DNA of 64,000 bases from Bacteroides sp. GTDB taxonomy: Bacteria; Bacteroidota; Bacteroidia; Bacteroidales; Bacteroidaceae. Positions 45,919 to 54,469 of the stretch are shown one piece after another. Location: the NCBI RefSeq assembly GCF_030151085.1, contig NZ_JASLER010000080.1, forward strand, positions 1 to 64,000, given 5' to 3'. The translations under genes and the position numbers were made by a program. Position 1 is the stretch's first letter; every line of letters begins with the position of its first letter. Below the pieces are notes generated by a model. It was not told the DNA's origin. It saw nothing but the letters and a program-made list of their open reading frames with translations, and did not search any database.

Positions 45919-47301
45919 TTATGCTTTCTTCTTTTTGTCGATGAATTCGGTTGTTTTAGCAAAAATCAATAAAGCAATAGCTGCAATTAGCCCGATACCA
46001 GCGAAGTAATACCAGATGTAATGTGCATTAACACTGGCTGCTTCCCATGCTTCACGTGTGTCGAACAAGGCTGGATCCGGGCAATATTTAGTAAGCAATA
46101 CACCAGCTATACCGAACCCGAAAATGGAGGACAAAAAGGAGTGGAGATGGCTGAAACCAAGATACATGCCTTCTTCTCCTTTGGGAGCTTGGAAAGAGAA
46201 ATATTCCAGATAACGGGGAGAAATGAAGCATTCGGCCAGTGCTTGCACTACAATGCCCAGCACCATCATTAATGTAATGTTACTCATGCCGGTTATCAGA
46301 TCATTACCCAGCAGATTCCCGCATGCCATCAGCAAGGCCGAAATCGGAATCAGGAACATTCCAATATTCATGGAAGTAATGGCCGTGCGTTTAGCCATCC
46401 ATTTAGTGATAAGGCTTACCAAGCAGACAACAACGAACGGATTAACGTTGGCTATCCAGCCCGGCTTTGCAGTTTCACCTGCCATACGTATAACATATTT
46501 GGGCATAGTGGCGTACAATTGTTGCTGCACCATCCAAAAGCCTGTTACAATCAGAATTAGAATCAACAAACGCCAATTTGTAATGATACGGAGAAAGCCT
46601 TGCCCGATTTCGCGCATACTTTTTCCTTCGCCTGCTGTATGGGTCGATTTATACAAAAAGATAACAGCAAGCAAGGCTAAAATCGTCATTGTTCCTGAGA
46701 AGAAATTGATGTAAATATAAGCTTGGTCACCAATGGCATTACGCAAAGGGTCAATGATGGTTTTTCCGGTGAAAGCACCTACATTCACCATCATATAGAA
46801 GATGGAATACCCACGTGCACGGGTAGCTTCCGTAGTTTCTTTAGCAACTGATGCGGAAATAATAGATTTTATAAACGAACCGCCCACCATGAGAACAAAT
46901 AGAACAGGTACAATCATCCAGCGGTCATTGCTGCTGGGCAGTCCGGTGAAACGGGTTGTTTCTCCATATTGTACCAATCCTGCAGCTTCCAGCAGAGTGG
47001 GGAGTAGTCCTAATCCCAGGTATCCGACGGAAAGCAAAGAGAAGGCAATCATCATTGATTTGCGGAAGCCTATTTTATCGGCATACGCTCCGGTAAAGAT
47101 GGGCAACAAATAGAGTCCTCCCGAGAATAAACCGGATATCATACTCGCTTCAAAATCGTTGAAACCTAAAATACTGGAAAGATAAATGGTGAGGACAATA
47201 AATACGGCATAATATGCCATGCGTTCAAACAGTTCTACTGTGTTACTTACCCAAAAGGCTTTACTAAAACCTCTGGAGGTAGTTTGGGGTGATTGAGTCA
47301 T
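45919..47301 (-). CDS. POT-like major facilitator transporter
   Basis: The 460-residue membrane protein has about 12 helices and the POT/PTR start pattern ELFERMAYYAVFIVLTIYL, then LYLLPIFTGAYADKIGFRKSM and GSFIKSIISASVAKET. Proton-coupled peptide transporters share these elements, but the ExxER motif and other peptide contacts are not complete, so the substrate is open. A -33/-7 promoter lies at 47345-47376. Confidence 0.8.
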   Translation of the reverse strand: MTQSPQTTSRGFSKAFWVSNTVELFERMAYYAVFIVLTIYLSSILGFNDFEASMISGLFSGGLYLLPIFTGAYADKIGFRKSMMIAFSLLSVGYLGLGLLPTLLEAAGLVQYGETTRFTGLPSSNDRWMIVPVLFVLMVGGSFIKSIISASVAKETTEATRARGYSIFYMMVNVGAFTGKTIIDPLRNAIGDQAYIYINFFSGTMTILALLAVIFLYKSTHTAGEGKSMREIGQGFLRIITNWRLLILILIVTGFWMVQQQLYATMPKYVIRMAGETAKPGWIANVNPFVVVCLVSLITKWMAKRTAITSMNIGMFLIPISALLMACGNLLGNDLITGMSNITLMMVLGIVVQALAECFISPRYLEYFSFQAPKGEEGMYLGFSHLHSFLSSIFGFGIAGVLLTKYCPDPALFDTREAWEAASVNAHYIWYYFAGIGLIAAIALLIFAKTTEFIDKKKKA

Positions 47302-47344
47302 CCTTTACTAAATTAATTATTATGTGTTAAATGATAAATGATTG

Positions 47345-47376
47345 CAAAAATACGGTTTTAGAGCATAAGATGCAAA
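47345..47376 (-). promoter_or_regulatory. Promoter of the POT-like transporter
   Basis: Minus-strand TTTG (47373-47376), 20 bases, TATTTTTG (47345-47352); predicted start about 37 bases before the gene. Confidence 0.6.
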
Positions 47377-47482
47377 TAGCCTATATATTTCATCTCTACA
47401 ATATTGATATTTCTACAAAAAAAATCAGGGCAATCGCACTAAAGTTAATTCATATCGACACGGAGAATACCTGCACCTTACC

Positions 47483-47560
47483 TTCTCCGCTACAACTCTG
47501 CTATTTCTCCGCTTGCGGGTATTCATAAGCGGAGAAATAGCGGAGGAATAGCGAAGCGGA
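47483..47560. repeat. Inverted 22-bp-period array
   Basis: TTCTCCGCT occurs at 47483 and 47505 (22 bp apart), then reversed as AGCGGAGAA at 47528, AGCGGAGGA at 47539 and AGCGAAG at 47550 (11-bp steps). The centre is a perfect 15-bp inverted repeat (47500-47514 and 47527-47541) with a 12-base loop. Confidence 0.85.
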
Positions 47561-47851
47561 TATATTTCATTCATAGTACCTTTTCGGACATAAGTAGCTT
47601 GTAAGATACAAGATCTTCGCTACCGAGGAACAAAGCGTTTGCCGCCGAGGAGCGATCTTTCCTCTGGTGCCGGACAATTGGTTCTTTTCTGAACGGGGGT
47701 GAGGCTTTATTCATATTCTTGTAAATCCTTTGAACAGTAAACTTTCTCCTTGGTATGAACAGGCTGAAACAGATAGTGGTAAACTATATACACCTGAATG
47801 GACATTTGAAAAAAGAGATTTGAAACGTTTCAAATGAAATGATGAAAACAA
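47561..47851. other. Intergenic stretch with a possible gene remnant
   Basis: No intact gene. 47589-47603 forms a small CTTGTA hairpin, CCGAGGA-containing words repeat at about 47623-47655, and an open frame without a start codon lies at 47703-47837 (listed separately). Confidence 0.55.
47703..47837 (+). pseudogene. Possible C-terminal remnant of a lost gene
   Basis: A frame of 44 codons opens after a TGA and ends at TGA 47835. It reads like a real protein end, with PWYEQAETDSGKLYTPEW and an ending FEKRDLKRFK, but it has no ATG and no visible upstream continuation. I do not recognise the family. It could be the decayed tail of a deleted gene or chance. Confidence 0.35.
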
Positions 47852-48433
47852 TCAATGATCCAGTTCTTTTAAAAATCTGTTCAAACTCCTGATTTCTATT
47901 CCTAAATAGGAAGCCATATCGGTTTTGGATAATTTAATACCTTGTTTATCTTGTAGGTCAAGCAATTTAGAGAGACCGTATTTTATTGTGTATAGCTGCT
48001 GATGAGCCGCTCTGCAACTGGTATTAATAATACGTTCTGCCAATTCTTCAAGTAATATTCGACTGAATTGGTGGTTATTATCCAATAATGATTTGAAGTA
48101 GGAGGTGGAGAATACATACACTTGTACATCGGTAACCGCTTCTACATTGCATAAACATTTTATATTGCGTAGTGCTTCTATTTCGCCTATAATTTCTCCT
48201 TTACCTAGAAATTCTAATATAAAATCTTTGCCATTATCTTCACTGTAAAAGCATTTGGCAAATCCATTTCTGACGATCGCTATTTTGTATGGTTGCTCAT
48301 CTTGCTTACACAATAAAGTCCCTTTAGAATAGTCCTTCAGAGTAACTCCTTTTTTAGGATCTTCATTGTATGCCTTTTCAATGAATGATAAAAGTAGAAG
48401 ATTTGTTCGTGACATTTTGCTATTTTGGGACAT
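47852..48433 (-). CDS. Crp/Fnr-family transcriptional regulator
   Basis: The 193-residue protein has a cyclic-nucleotide-binding-like barrel (GTLLCKQDEQPYKIAIVRNGFAKCF, FLGKGEIIGEIEAL) and a C-terminal helix-turn-helix (LSKTDMASYLGIEIRSLNRFLKEL). No FeS-type cysteine set is apparent, so it is closer to the Crp-like regulators of Bacteroidota with unknown ligand. ATG 48433 is chosen because upstream codons extend into the divergent promoter; ATG 48415 is the alternative. Confidence 0.82.
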   Translation of the reverse strand: MSQNSKMSRTNLLLLSFIEKAYNEDPKKGVTLKDYSKGTLLCKQDEQPYKIAIVRNGFAKCFYSEDNGKDFILEFLGKGEIIGEIEALRNIKCLCNVEAVTDVQVYVFSTSYFKSLLDNNHQFSRILLEELAERIINTSCRAAHQQLYTIKYGLSKLLDLQDKQGIKLSKTDMASYLGIEIRSLNRFLKELDH

Positions 48434-48462
48434 TTGTCCTTTTAAGTAATTAAATACTGACG

Positions 48463-48481
48463 TAACTTTGCACCAAAGATA
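48463..48481. promoter_or_regulatory. Overlapping divergent promoters of the Crp-like and HAD genes
   Basis: A plus-strand -7 box TAACTTTG (48463-48470) and a minus-strand -7 box TATCTTTG (48474-48481) face each other three bases apart. Both polymerases could not open the site at once. Confidence 0.55.
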
Positions 48482-48508
48482 TGAAATAACAGTAAAAAAG
48501 AGCAATGT

Positions 48509-49198
48509 ATGAAAGATAAAATAGAATTTGTAGCTTTTGATGCAGACGATACACTTTGGGAGAATGAACTTTATTTCCAGGAGTTTGAACAAGAGTTTTG
48601 TAAGCTTCTGAGTAAGTACTTGCCTGCTGCCTCAATAACGGAAGAGTTATTCAATACAGAAATGAAAAACCTGTATATGTATGGTTACGGGCTGAAAAGT
48701 ATGATGCTCAGTATGATTGAGACTGCCTGTCGGGTTTCAGCTCATAATGTGGAAATACATTGTATTGAGGAGATTATAAGATATGGGCAGGAGCTTCTGC
48801 AAAGGCCCATTACACTATTAGACGGCGTAAAAGAGGTGCTTTTGCAACTTCAAGGAAAGTATAAACTGGTATTGGCAACCAAAGGTGATCTGTTTGATCA
48901 GAAGAGAAAAGTTGTCAGTTCAGGGTTGCAGGACTATTTTTGCCATATAGAGATAATGTCTGATAAGAAATGTGCTGATTATCAGAAACTACTAGCCCAT
49001 TTAGATTGTAAGTCAGAAAACTTCCTGATGGTAGGTAACTCTGCTAAATCGGATATTCTTCCTGTATTGGAACTTGGTGGATGTGCTGCCCATGTCCCAC
49101 ATCATATAACATGGGCGCATGAGCAGTTTGAAGGAAAAATAAATCATCCGAATTGTATTATGTTGGATAATATCAGTGAGATTCTGACTATACTTTAA
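48509..49198 (+). CDS. HAD-superfamily phosphatase
   Basis: The 229-residue protein has HAD motif I FDADDTLWENE (residues 9-19), motif II in LVLATKGD, and motif III/IV around MSDKKCADY and MVGNSAKSDI. The alpha-helical cap of about 70 residues suggests a small-molecule phosphatase. The substrate is unknown. Confidence 0.87.
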   Translation: MKDKIEFVAFDADDTLWENELYFQEFEQEFCKLLSKYLPAASITEELFNTEMKNLYMYGYGLKSMMLSMIETACRVSAHNVEIHCIEEIIRYGQELLQRPITLLDGVKEVLLQLQGKYKLVLATKGDLFDQKRKVVSSGLQDYFCHIEIMSDKKCADYQKLLAHLDCKSENFLMVGNSAKSDILPVLELGGCAAHVPHHITWAHEQFEGKINHPNCIMLDNISEILTIL

Positions 49199-49242
49199 TC
49201 ATTAAGAATGTACAGGTATATACCCATTTTATACCAGTCATT

Positions 49243-49289
49243 AAAAGCGAGGGGCGCAGCAAAGTTATATTGCTGCACCCCTCGCTTTT
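49243..49289. terminator. Bidirectional terminator between the HAD gene and uxaC
   Basis: A long stem (49243-49261 with 49271-49289, one mismatch) with CG-rich middle and A/T outer ends, followed by T-runs in both directions. Confidence 0.92.
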
Positions 49290-49313
49290 TAGTAAAATCT
49301 TGTTCTATCTTTT

Positions 49314-50720
49314 TTAGAATTGGAAGAAGTTCTTAGCATTATTATAGCTGATATCTTCAATCATCTGATTTACACGTTCCATTTCGCTATACGGGATCTC
49401 ACCGTTTTCTACATCACGACCTACGAGGTTACACAAGTTACGGCGGAAGTATTCATGACGCGGATAGGAGAGGAAAGAACGAGAATCGGTCAGCATACCC
49501 ACAAAACGGCTCAGCAGACCAAGTACAGAGAGTGCATTCATCTGCTTTTCCATACCGTCTTTCTGATCGAGGAACCACCAACCTGAACCGAACTGTATTT
49601 TTCCGGCAACCGTGCCATCCTGGAAGTTACCCAGCATCGTAGCAATGACTTCATTGGCACACGGGTTCAAATTGTAAAGAATAGTTTTTGTCAGTTTACC
49701 TTCGGAATTCAGATGATCGAGGAACTTGGACAAAGCTTTGGCAGTAGAAAACTCACCGATAGAATCAAAACCGGTATCAGCACCAATCAATTTGAACATC
49801 TTACTGTTATTGTTGCGGATTGCACCGTAGTGGAATTGCTGCGTCCAACCCTTTTCCCAATCCATTTCACCAAATACCACCAACATGGCAGACTTGAATT
49901 TCAGAATTTCTTCTTTACTAAGTGCAGTACCACCATATACCTTATTAAAAATAGCTTTGATTTCAGCATCCGTATAATCTTCGGCATAGAACTCTTCAAT
50001 ACCGTGGTCGGACAATTTACAACCTTGAGCAGCAAAGAAGTCGTGACGCTTACGCAAGGCAGCAATCATATCATCGAAATTAGAGATAGTAACGCCACTC
50101 ACTTCTGCTAATTTTTCAATGTATGCACGGAAATCCGCAGGAACTTCTACAGCCATAGCTTTATCTGGACGCCAGGTTGGAAGCATTTTCACTTCAAAAC
50201 CGCTTTCACGAGTTTTGATGTGATATTCCAGGGAATCTATCGGATCATCTGTAGTACAAACAGCTTCCACATGGTAACGGCGCATCATGCCACGAGCAGA
50301 ATATTCGGGCTGTTTCAATTTCTCGTTACATTCATCAAATATCTCACGAGCAGTTTTCGGGTTCAATATTTTATCGATACCAAAGGCGGTCTTCAACTCC
50401 AGATGAGTCCAGTGATACAGAGGGTTACGGAATGTATAAGGTACGGTTTCAGCCCACTTCTCAAACTTTTCCCAGTCTGTAGTATCTTTGCCGGTGCAGA
50501 AACGTTCGTCCACGCCATTGGTACGCATGGCACGCCATTTATAATGGTCACCACCCAGCCAAATTTCCGTTAAAGATTTGAACTGATAATCATCCGCTAC
50601 CATTTGAGGATTCAAGTGACAGTGATAGTCGATAATCGGCATTTTGGCCGCATGTTCGTGGTACAACTTCTGTGCAGTTTCTGTTTGCAACAGAAAGTTA
50701 TCGTCCATAAAGTTTTTCAT
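49314..50720 (-). CDS. uxaC: Uronate isomerase
   Basis: The 468-residue enzyme converts glucuronate and galacturonate to fructuronate and tagaturonate. It has the metal-binding IIDYHCHLNP near residue 30 and the family segments LGGDHYKWRAMR and SGWWFLDQKDGM. Its promoter overlaps that of the divergent LacI-type gene, suggesting shared control with uxaB. Confidence 0.96.
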   Translation of the reverse strand: MKNFMDDNFLLQTETAQKLYHEHAAKMPIIDYHCHLNPQMVADDYQFKSLTEIWLGGDHYKWRAMRTNGVDERFCTGKDTTDWEKFEKWAETVPYTFRNPLYHWTHLELKTAFGIDKILNPKTAREIFDECNEKLKQPEYSARGMMRRYHVEAVCTTDDPIDSLEYHIKTRESGFEVKMLPTWRPDKAMAVEVPADFRAYIEKLAEVSGVTISNFDDMIAALRKRHDFFAAQGCKLSDHGIEEFYAEDYTDAEIKAIFNKVYGGTALSKEEILKFKSAMLVVFGEMDWEKGWTQQFHYGAIRNNNSKMFKLIGADTGFDSIGEFSTAKALSKFLDHLNSEGKLTKTILYNLNPCANEVIATMLGNFQDGTVAGKIQFGSGWWFLDQKDGMEKQMNALSVLGLLSRFVGMLTDSRSFLSYPRHEYFRRNLCNLVGRDVENGEIPYSEMERVNQMIEDISYNNAKNFFQF

Positions 50721-50838
50721 CTTCTTGTGTTTTAAGTATCTATAAATATTACTATTCTTTTAATGCATCTATATAGTGCTGATTTTAAATGCAATAGGAT
50801 TGATAATTCTTTTTTCTTTTATTAACCGTTATCGAACA

Positions 50839-50869
50839 CAAAAGTAGATATTTTACTTGGAGAAACAAA
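50839..50869 (-). promoter_or_regulatory. Promoter of uxaC
   Basis: Minus-strand TTTG (50866-50869), 19 bases, TACTTTTG (50839-50846); a complete -33/-7 pair that overlaps the divergent promoter. Confidence 0.75.
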
Positions 50870-50906
50870 AGAATTCGTATCTTTGCCGCAAATATTTATA
50901 ATATTT
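50856..50906 (+). promoter_or_regulatory. Promoter and possible operator of the LacI-type gene
   Basis: CTTG (50856-50859), 18 bases, TATCTTTG (50878-50885). Just downstream is the perfect palindrome AAATATT-N3-AATATTT (50890-50906), a candidate operator at the transcription start. Confidence 0.6.
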
Positions 50907-50941
50907 AAGCATTAAAACACAGGACCTTTATCACAAAAAAG

Positions 50942-52003
50942 ATGGAAAGCAATAACTATACTATTAAAGATATAGCACGCATGGCTGGTGTTTCTGCCGG
51001 AACTGTAGACCGCGTATTGCACAATCGCGGAGATGTTTCTACTGCCAGCATGGAGAAAGTAAAGAAAGTCCTCGATGAAATAGATTATCAACCTAATATG
51101 TTTGCCATAGGCTTGGCGGCTAAAAAGCGTTACCACATAGTTTGTATTATTCCTTATTATGTTGAGCACGACTATTGGCATTCAGTGGTACAAGGCATTG
51201 AACGTGCAGCTCAGGAATTACGCCCGTTCAATGTGGGCATAGATTATTTGTACTATCATCATGCCGATAAATCTTCATACGAAGCGGCCTGTGCTACTGT
51301 GCAAAAGGAGATGGTAGATGCTGTACTAATAGCCCCCAACTTTCGCGATGAAACCATGCAACTAACTGTTTCTCTGGAAGAAAAACATATTCCTTATGTA
51401 TTTATTGATTTCAACATAGAGCAAACACATCCGTTGTGCTATATCGGTCAGGATTCAATGATTAGCGGTTATATGGCTGCAAAGATTTTGATGCAATACT
51501 ATAAAAAAGGGCAGGAGGTTATTCTATTTCTGAATAATCAAAAGAACAGTCCGGCTGAAATCCAGATGCAACGTCGCATGGAAGGCTTCATGCAATACTT
51601 ATCCGACGAACATGACGACTTGGTAATTCATGATATTGTCCTCCAAAAGGAAGATGCTGAAGGTAATAAATTATTGTTAGACCGTTTTTTTGCTGACCAT
51701 CCGCAAGCTCTGCTAGGTGCTGTTTTCAATTCACGCGTGTATGAAGTGGCAAACTATTTGAATGAAAAAGGCAAACGGATGGAAGGTTTAGTGGGGTATG
51801 ACCTTTTGCAGAAGAATGTGGATTATTTGCAAAAGGACGTAGTAAATTACCTTATCGGACAGCGACCGGGACTGCAAGGATATTGTGGTGTAAAAGCTTT
51901 ATGCAATCACACAGTATTCAAAAAAGCAGTAACCCCTGTAAAGTTCATGCCTATTGACATTCTAATGAAAGAGAATATCGACTTCTATTTTGAATTTGAA
52001 TAA
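50942..52003 (+). CDS. LacI-family regulator of uronate genes
   Basis: The 353-residue protein has the LacI helix-turn-helix (YTIKDIARMAGVSAGTVDRVLHNRG), the hinge LDEIDYQPNMFAIGLAAKK, and a sugar-binding domain with YIGQDSMISGYMAAKIL. The binding domain resembles the periplasmic-binding type with long spacing. Its place between uxaC and uxaB makes uronates or an aldonate the probable inducer; that is inference. Confidence 0.85.
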   Translation: MESNNYTIKDIARMAGVSAGTVDRVLHNRGDVSTASMEKVKKVLDEIDYQPNMFAIGLAAKKRYHIVCIIPYYVEHDYWHSVVQGIERAAQELRPFNVGIDYLYYHHADKSSYEAACATVQKEMVDAVLIAPNFRDETMQLTVSLEEKHIPYVFIDFNIEQTHPLCYIGQDSMISGYMAAKILMQYYKKGQEVILFLNNQKNSPAEIQMQRRMEGFMQYLSDEHDDLVIHDIVLQKEDAEGNKLLLDRFFADHPQALLGAVFNSRVYEVANYLNEKGKRMEGLVGYDLLQKNVDYLQKDVVNYLIGQRPGLQGYCGVKALCNHTVFKKAVTPVKFMPIDILMKENIDFYFEFE

Positions 52004-52038
52004 ACCAGAATCATATCAATCATTTAACTCATTTTGAA

Positions 52039-53487
52039 ATGAAAGCATTAAACAAAGAAACGGCTCCTAAAGCACAACGTCCGGAGCGAATTATCCAGTT
52101 CGGTGAAGGGAATTTCCTGCGCGCATTTGTTGACTGGATTATCTACAACATGAACCAAAAAACTGACTTCAATAGCAGTGTTGTCGTCGTACAGCCCATT
52201 GATAAAGGTATGGTAGACATGCTGAATGCCCAAGACAATCTCTATCACGTAAATCTGCAAGGCTTGGATAAGGGTGAAACGACAAACAGCTTGACAATGA
52301 TTGATGTTATCAGCCGTTCGCTGAATCCTTATTCCCAGAACTCAGAATTCATGAAACTTGCCGAACAACCTGAGATGCGTTTTGTGATTTCTAATACAAC
52401 AGAAGCCGGAATTGCATTCGATCCTTCATGCAAACTGACAGATGCTCCCGCTTCCTCATATCCCGGAAAACTCACCCAGCTACTTTATCACCGTTTCAAA
52501 ACCTTTCATGGCGACAAAACCAAAGGTTTGATTATTTTCCCTTGTGAACTTATCTTCTTGAATGGACATAAACTGAAAGAAACCATCTACCAATATATCG
52601 AATTATGGCAATTGGGTAATGAATTCAAAACATGGTTTGAAGAAGCCTGTGGCGTTTACGCCACTTTGGTTGATCGTATTGTACCGGGATTTCCACGAAA
52701 AGACATCGCTGCCATTAAAGAAAAACTACAATATGATGATAACTTGGTTGTACAAGCAGAGATATTCCACTTGTGGGTTATTGAAGCTCCGCAGGAAGTT
52801 GCTAAAGAATTCCCCGCTGATAAAGCCGGTCTGAACGTATTGTTTGTACCTTCCGAAGCCCCGTATCACGAAAGAAAAGTAACACTCCTGAACGGTCCGC
52901 ATACCGTATTGTCTCCCGTAGCCTATCTATCAGGTGTGAATATCGTTCGTGATGCTTGCCAACATCCCGTAATTGGCAAATATATCCACAAAGTGATGTT
53001 CGAAGAGCTGATGGAAACACTAAACTTGCCGAAGGATGAACTGAAGAAGTTTGCAGAAGATGTATTGGAACGTTTCAATAATCCATTTGTTGACCATGCT
53101 GTGACTAGTATCATGCTGAATTCTTTCCCAAAATACCAAACTCGCGATTTGCCCGGTCTGAAGACTTATTTGCAACGTAAGGGTGAACTGCCTAAAGGAT
53201 TAGTTCTTGGATTGGCAGCTATCATCACGTACTACAAGGGTGGTGTTCGTGAAGATGGTACGGAAATCACACCAAACGATGCTCCGGAAATCATGCAATT
53301 ACTGAAAGATCTATGGGCAACGGGTGATACTCAGAAGATCACAGAAGGTGTTCTTGGCACGACCACTATTTGGGGCGAAGACTTGAATACTGTTCCGGGG
53401 CTTACAGCTGCCGTAAAAGCCGATTTAGATTCCATCCAATCTCAAGGCATGTTAGCAACTGTGAAATATTTGATGGAATTCAATTGA
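52039..53487 (+). CDS. uxaB: Tagaturonate reductase (mannitol dehydrogenase family)
   Basis: The 482-residue enzyme reduces tagaturonate to altronate with NADH. It has the N-terminal nucleotide pattern IIQFGEGNFLRAFVDW and the long-chain polyol dehydrogenase motif KVTLLNGPHTVLSPVAYLSG with the catalytic Lys-Asn-His region. It starts 35 bases after the LacI-type gene. A fructuronate reductase function cannot be excluded from sequence alone. Confidence 0.9.
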   Translation: MKALNKETAPKAQRPERIIQFGEGNFLRAFVDWIIYNMNQKTDFNSSVVVVQPIDKGMVDMLNAQDNLYHVNLQGLDKGETTNSLTMIDVISRSLNPYSQNSEFMKLAEQPEMRFVISNTTEAGIAFDPSCKLTDAPASSYPGKLTQLLYHRFKTFHGDKTKGLIIFPCELIFLNGHKLKETIYQYIELWQLGNEFKTWFEEACGVYATLVDRIVPGFPRKDIAAIKEKLQYDDNLVVQAEIFHLWVIEAPQEVAKEFPADKAGLNVLFVPSEAPYHERKVTLLNGPHTVLSPVAYLSGVNIVRDACQHPVIGKYIHKVMFEELMETLNLPKDELKKFAEDVLERFNNPFVDHAVTSIMLNSFPKYQTRDLPGLKTYLQRKGELPKGLVLGLAAIITYYKGGVREDGTEITPNDAPEIMQLLKDLWATGDTQKITEGVLGTTTIWGEDLNTVPGLTAAVKADLDSIQSQGMLATVKYLMEFN

Positions 53488-53503
53488 AATAATTGCCGAA
53501 ACA

Positions 53504-53535
53504 CTTGACATCGCTTTTGTGATGTTGTATATTTG
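53504..53535 (+). promoter_or_regulatory. Promoter after uxaB
   Basis: CTTG (53504-53507), 20 bases, TATATTTG (53528-53535); predicted start near 53541. Confidence 0.55.
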
Positions 53536-53540
53536 TAAAG

Positions 53541-53608
53541 TGAATTTATAGATACTTCAATTTTAAATTAGGATAGACGGAGGGGCATTGCTTCTCCGTT
53601 TCTTTTTT
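53541..53608 (+). ncRNA. Candidate small RNA downstream of uxaB
   Basis: The stretch from the predicted start to the terminator (stem ACGGAG 53577-53582 with CTCCGT 53594-53599, then a T-run) would give a free RNA of about 65 bases with an A/U-rich 5' part. The same terminator could also end uxaB read-through. Confidence 0.4.
53577..53608 (+). terminator. Terminator of uxaB and/or the small RNA
   Basis: ACGGAG/CTCCGT stem with a GC-rich loop and TTTCTTTTTT downstream. Confidence 0.75.
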
Positions 53609-53630
53609 CTCCTCACGGCTTCTCATTTTA

Positions 53631-53718
53631 AATGCCGCATGTTTGCTCCCCCAATGCCACACTTTAACTCCCGAAATGCCACACCTTAGCAGGTGAAATG
53701 GCTGGCATTTGCTCTGAA
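53631..53718. repeat. 22-bp array, part 1 (AATGCCAC units)
   Basis: Units begin at 53631, 53653, 53675 and 53697, 22 bp apart, sharing AATGCCRCA; the last contains the palindrome AAATG-N5-CATTT. Confidence 0.88.
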
Positions 53719-53772
53719 AACCTCTGTGATTTTGGCGAAAAGCCCCGGTATTCCAGATGTTGAGGTGTGGCA

Positions 53773-53860
53773 AAACAGATGATGCGTTCAGGGCAAACGG
53801 ATGATGTGTTTAAGGTAAACAGATGGTCTGTTCAGGTGAAACACATCATACGTTCTGATA
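53773..53860. repeat. 22-bp array, part 2 (AAC-N9-GTT units)
   Basis: Units begin at 53773, 53795, 53817 and 53839, exactly 22 bp apart. Each has a 15-bp palindromic core, AACNNATNATNNGTT in three, and AACAGATGGTCTGTT in the third. An inverted copy of the part 1 word (AGGTGTGGCA) lies at 53763-53772, linking the two parts. Confidence 0.9.
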
Positions 53861-53866
53861 ACAAAA

Positions 53867-53888
53867 ACGGGAGGCTTTAACCTCCCGT
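53867..53888 (-). terminator. Terminator of the FHA gene
   Basis: ACGGGAGG (53867-53874) pairs with CCTCCCGT (53881-53888); on the minus strand a T-run follows. Confidence 0.8.
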
Positions 53889-53926
53889 CCGTTAATCTTT
53901 CGTAAATCTACTCTTGACAAATCGAT

Positions 53927-54448
53927 TCATTCAGCACCACGCAGAATAAAAGTAGTTGCTCCAATGGTAACAATAGCACCATCTTCAATGCGTATACGGT
54001 CTTTATCTCCTAAAATTTCATTATTCAAGAAGGTACCCGTCAAACTGGGAGCATCGCGGAGAGTGTATACTAAACTGCCTTGCTTATTACGCTTTACGTT
54101 GATTATGCAATGGCGGCGATCCATACTCATGTCAGAGCTTTCAATCGGAGCATTAATAACTGTTCCTACACAACGACGTCCAATGACATTATCACCTTCT
54201 TCCAACGGCAATACTTGTTTGAAGCCAAATACATTCTCTATCACCGTAATGCTACCAAAAGCTTCTTTGAATTCCGTCTCGTCCAGTTGTTCTTCTTTCT
54301 GAGGAACTTTCATTTTTGTCTTGCCCAAACGTATGCTGAACTGTTTCTTACACTGTTCGCATACAAAAACCAAAGACTGTCCTTCGGTGTATTTGGTTTC
54401 ATCGAACGTTAAGTAATTCTCACATTTGGGACAACGGATTCTTTTCAT
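53927..54448 (-). CDS. FHA-domain protein with N-terminal zinc ribbon
   Basis: The 173-residue protein has a zinc ribbon with CPKC (residues 5-8) and CEQC (31-34), then a forkhead-associated domain (about 72-170) with GRR, SSDMSMDRRHC, NGT-like TFLNNEILG. FHA domains bind phosphothreonine, so it probably reads a Ser/Thr kinase signal. It follows the HU/SPOR gene by 21 bases. Confidence 0.85.
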   Translation of the reverse strand: MKRIRCPKCENYLTFDETKYTEGQSLVFVCEQCKKQFSIRLGKTKMKVPQKEEQLDETEFKEAFGSITVIENVFGFKQVLPLEEGDNVIGRRCVGTVINAPIESSDMSMDRRHCIINVKRNKQGSLVYTLRDAPSLTGTFLNNEILGDKDRIRIEDGAIVTIGATTFILRGAE

Positions 54449-54469
54449 CAGGATTAAGAAGATTAATAA

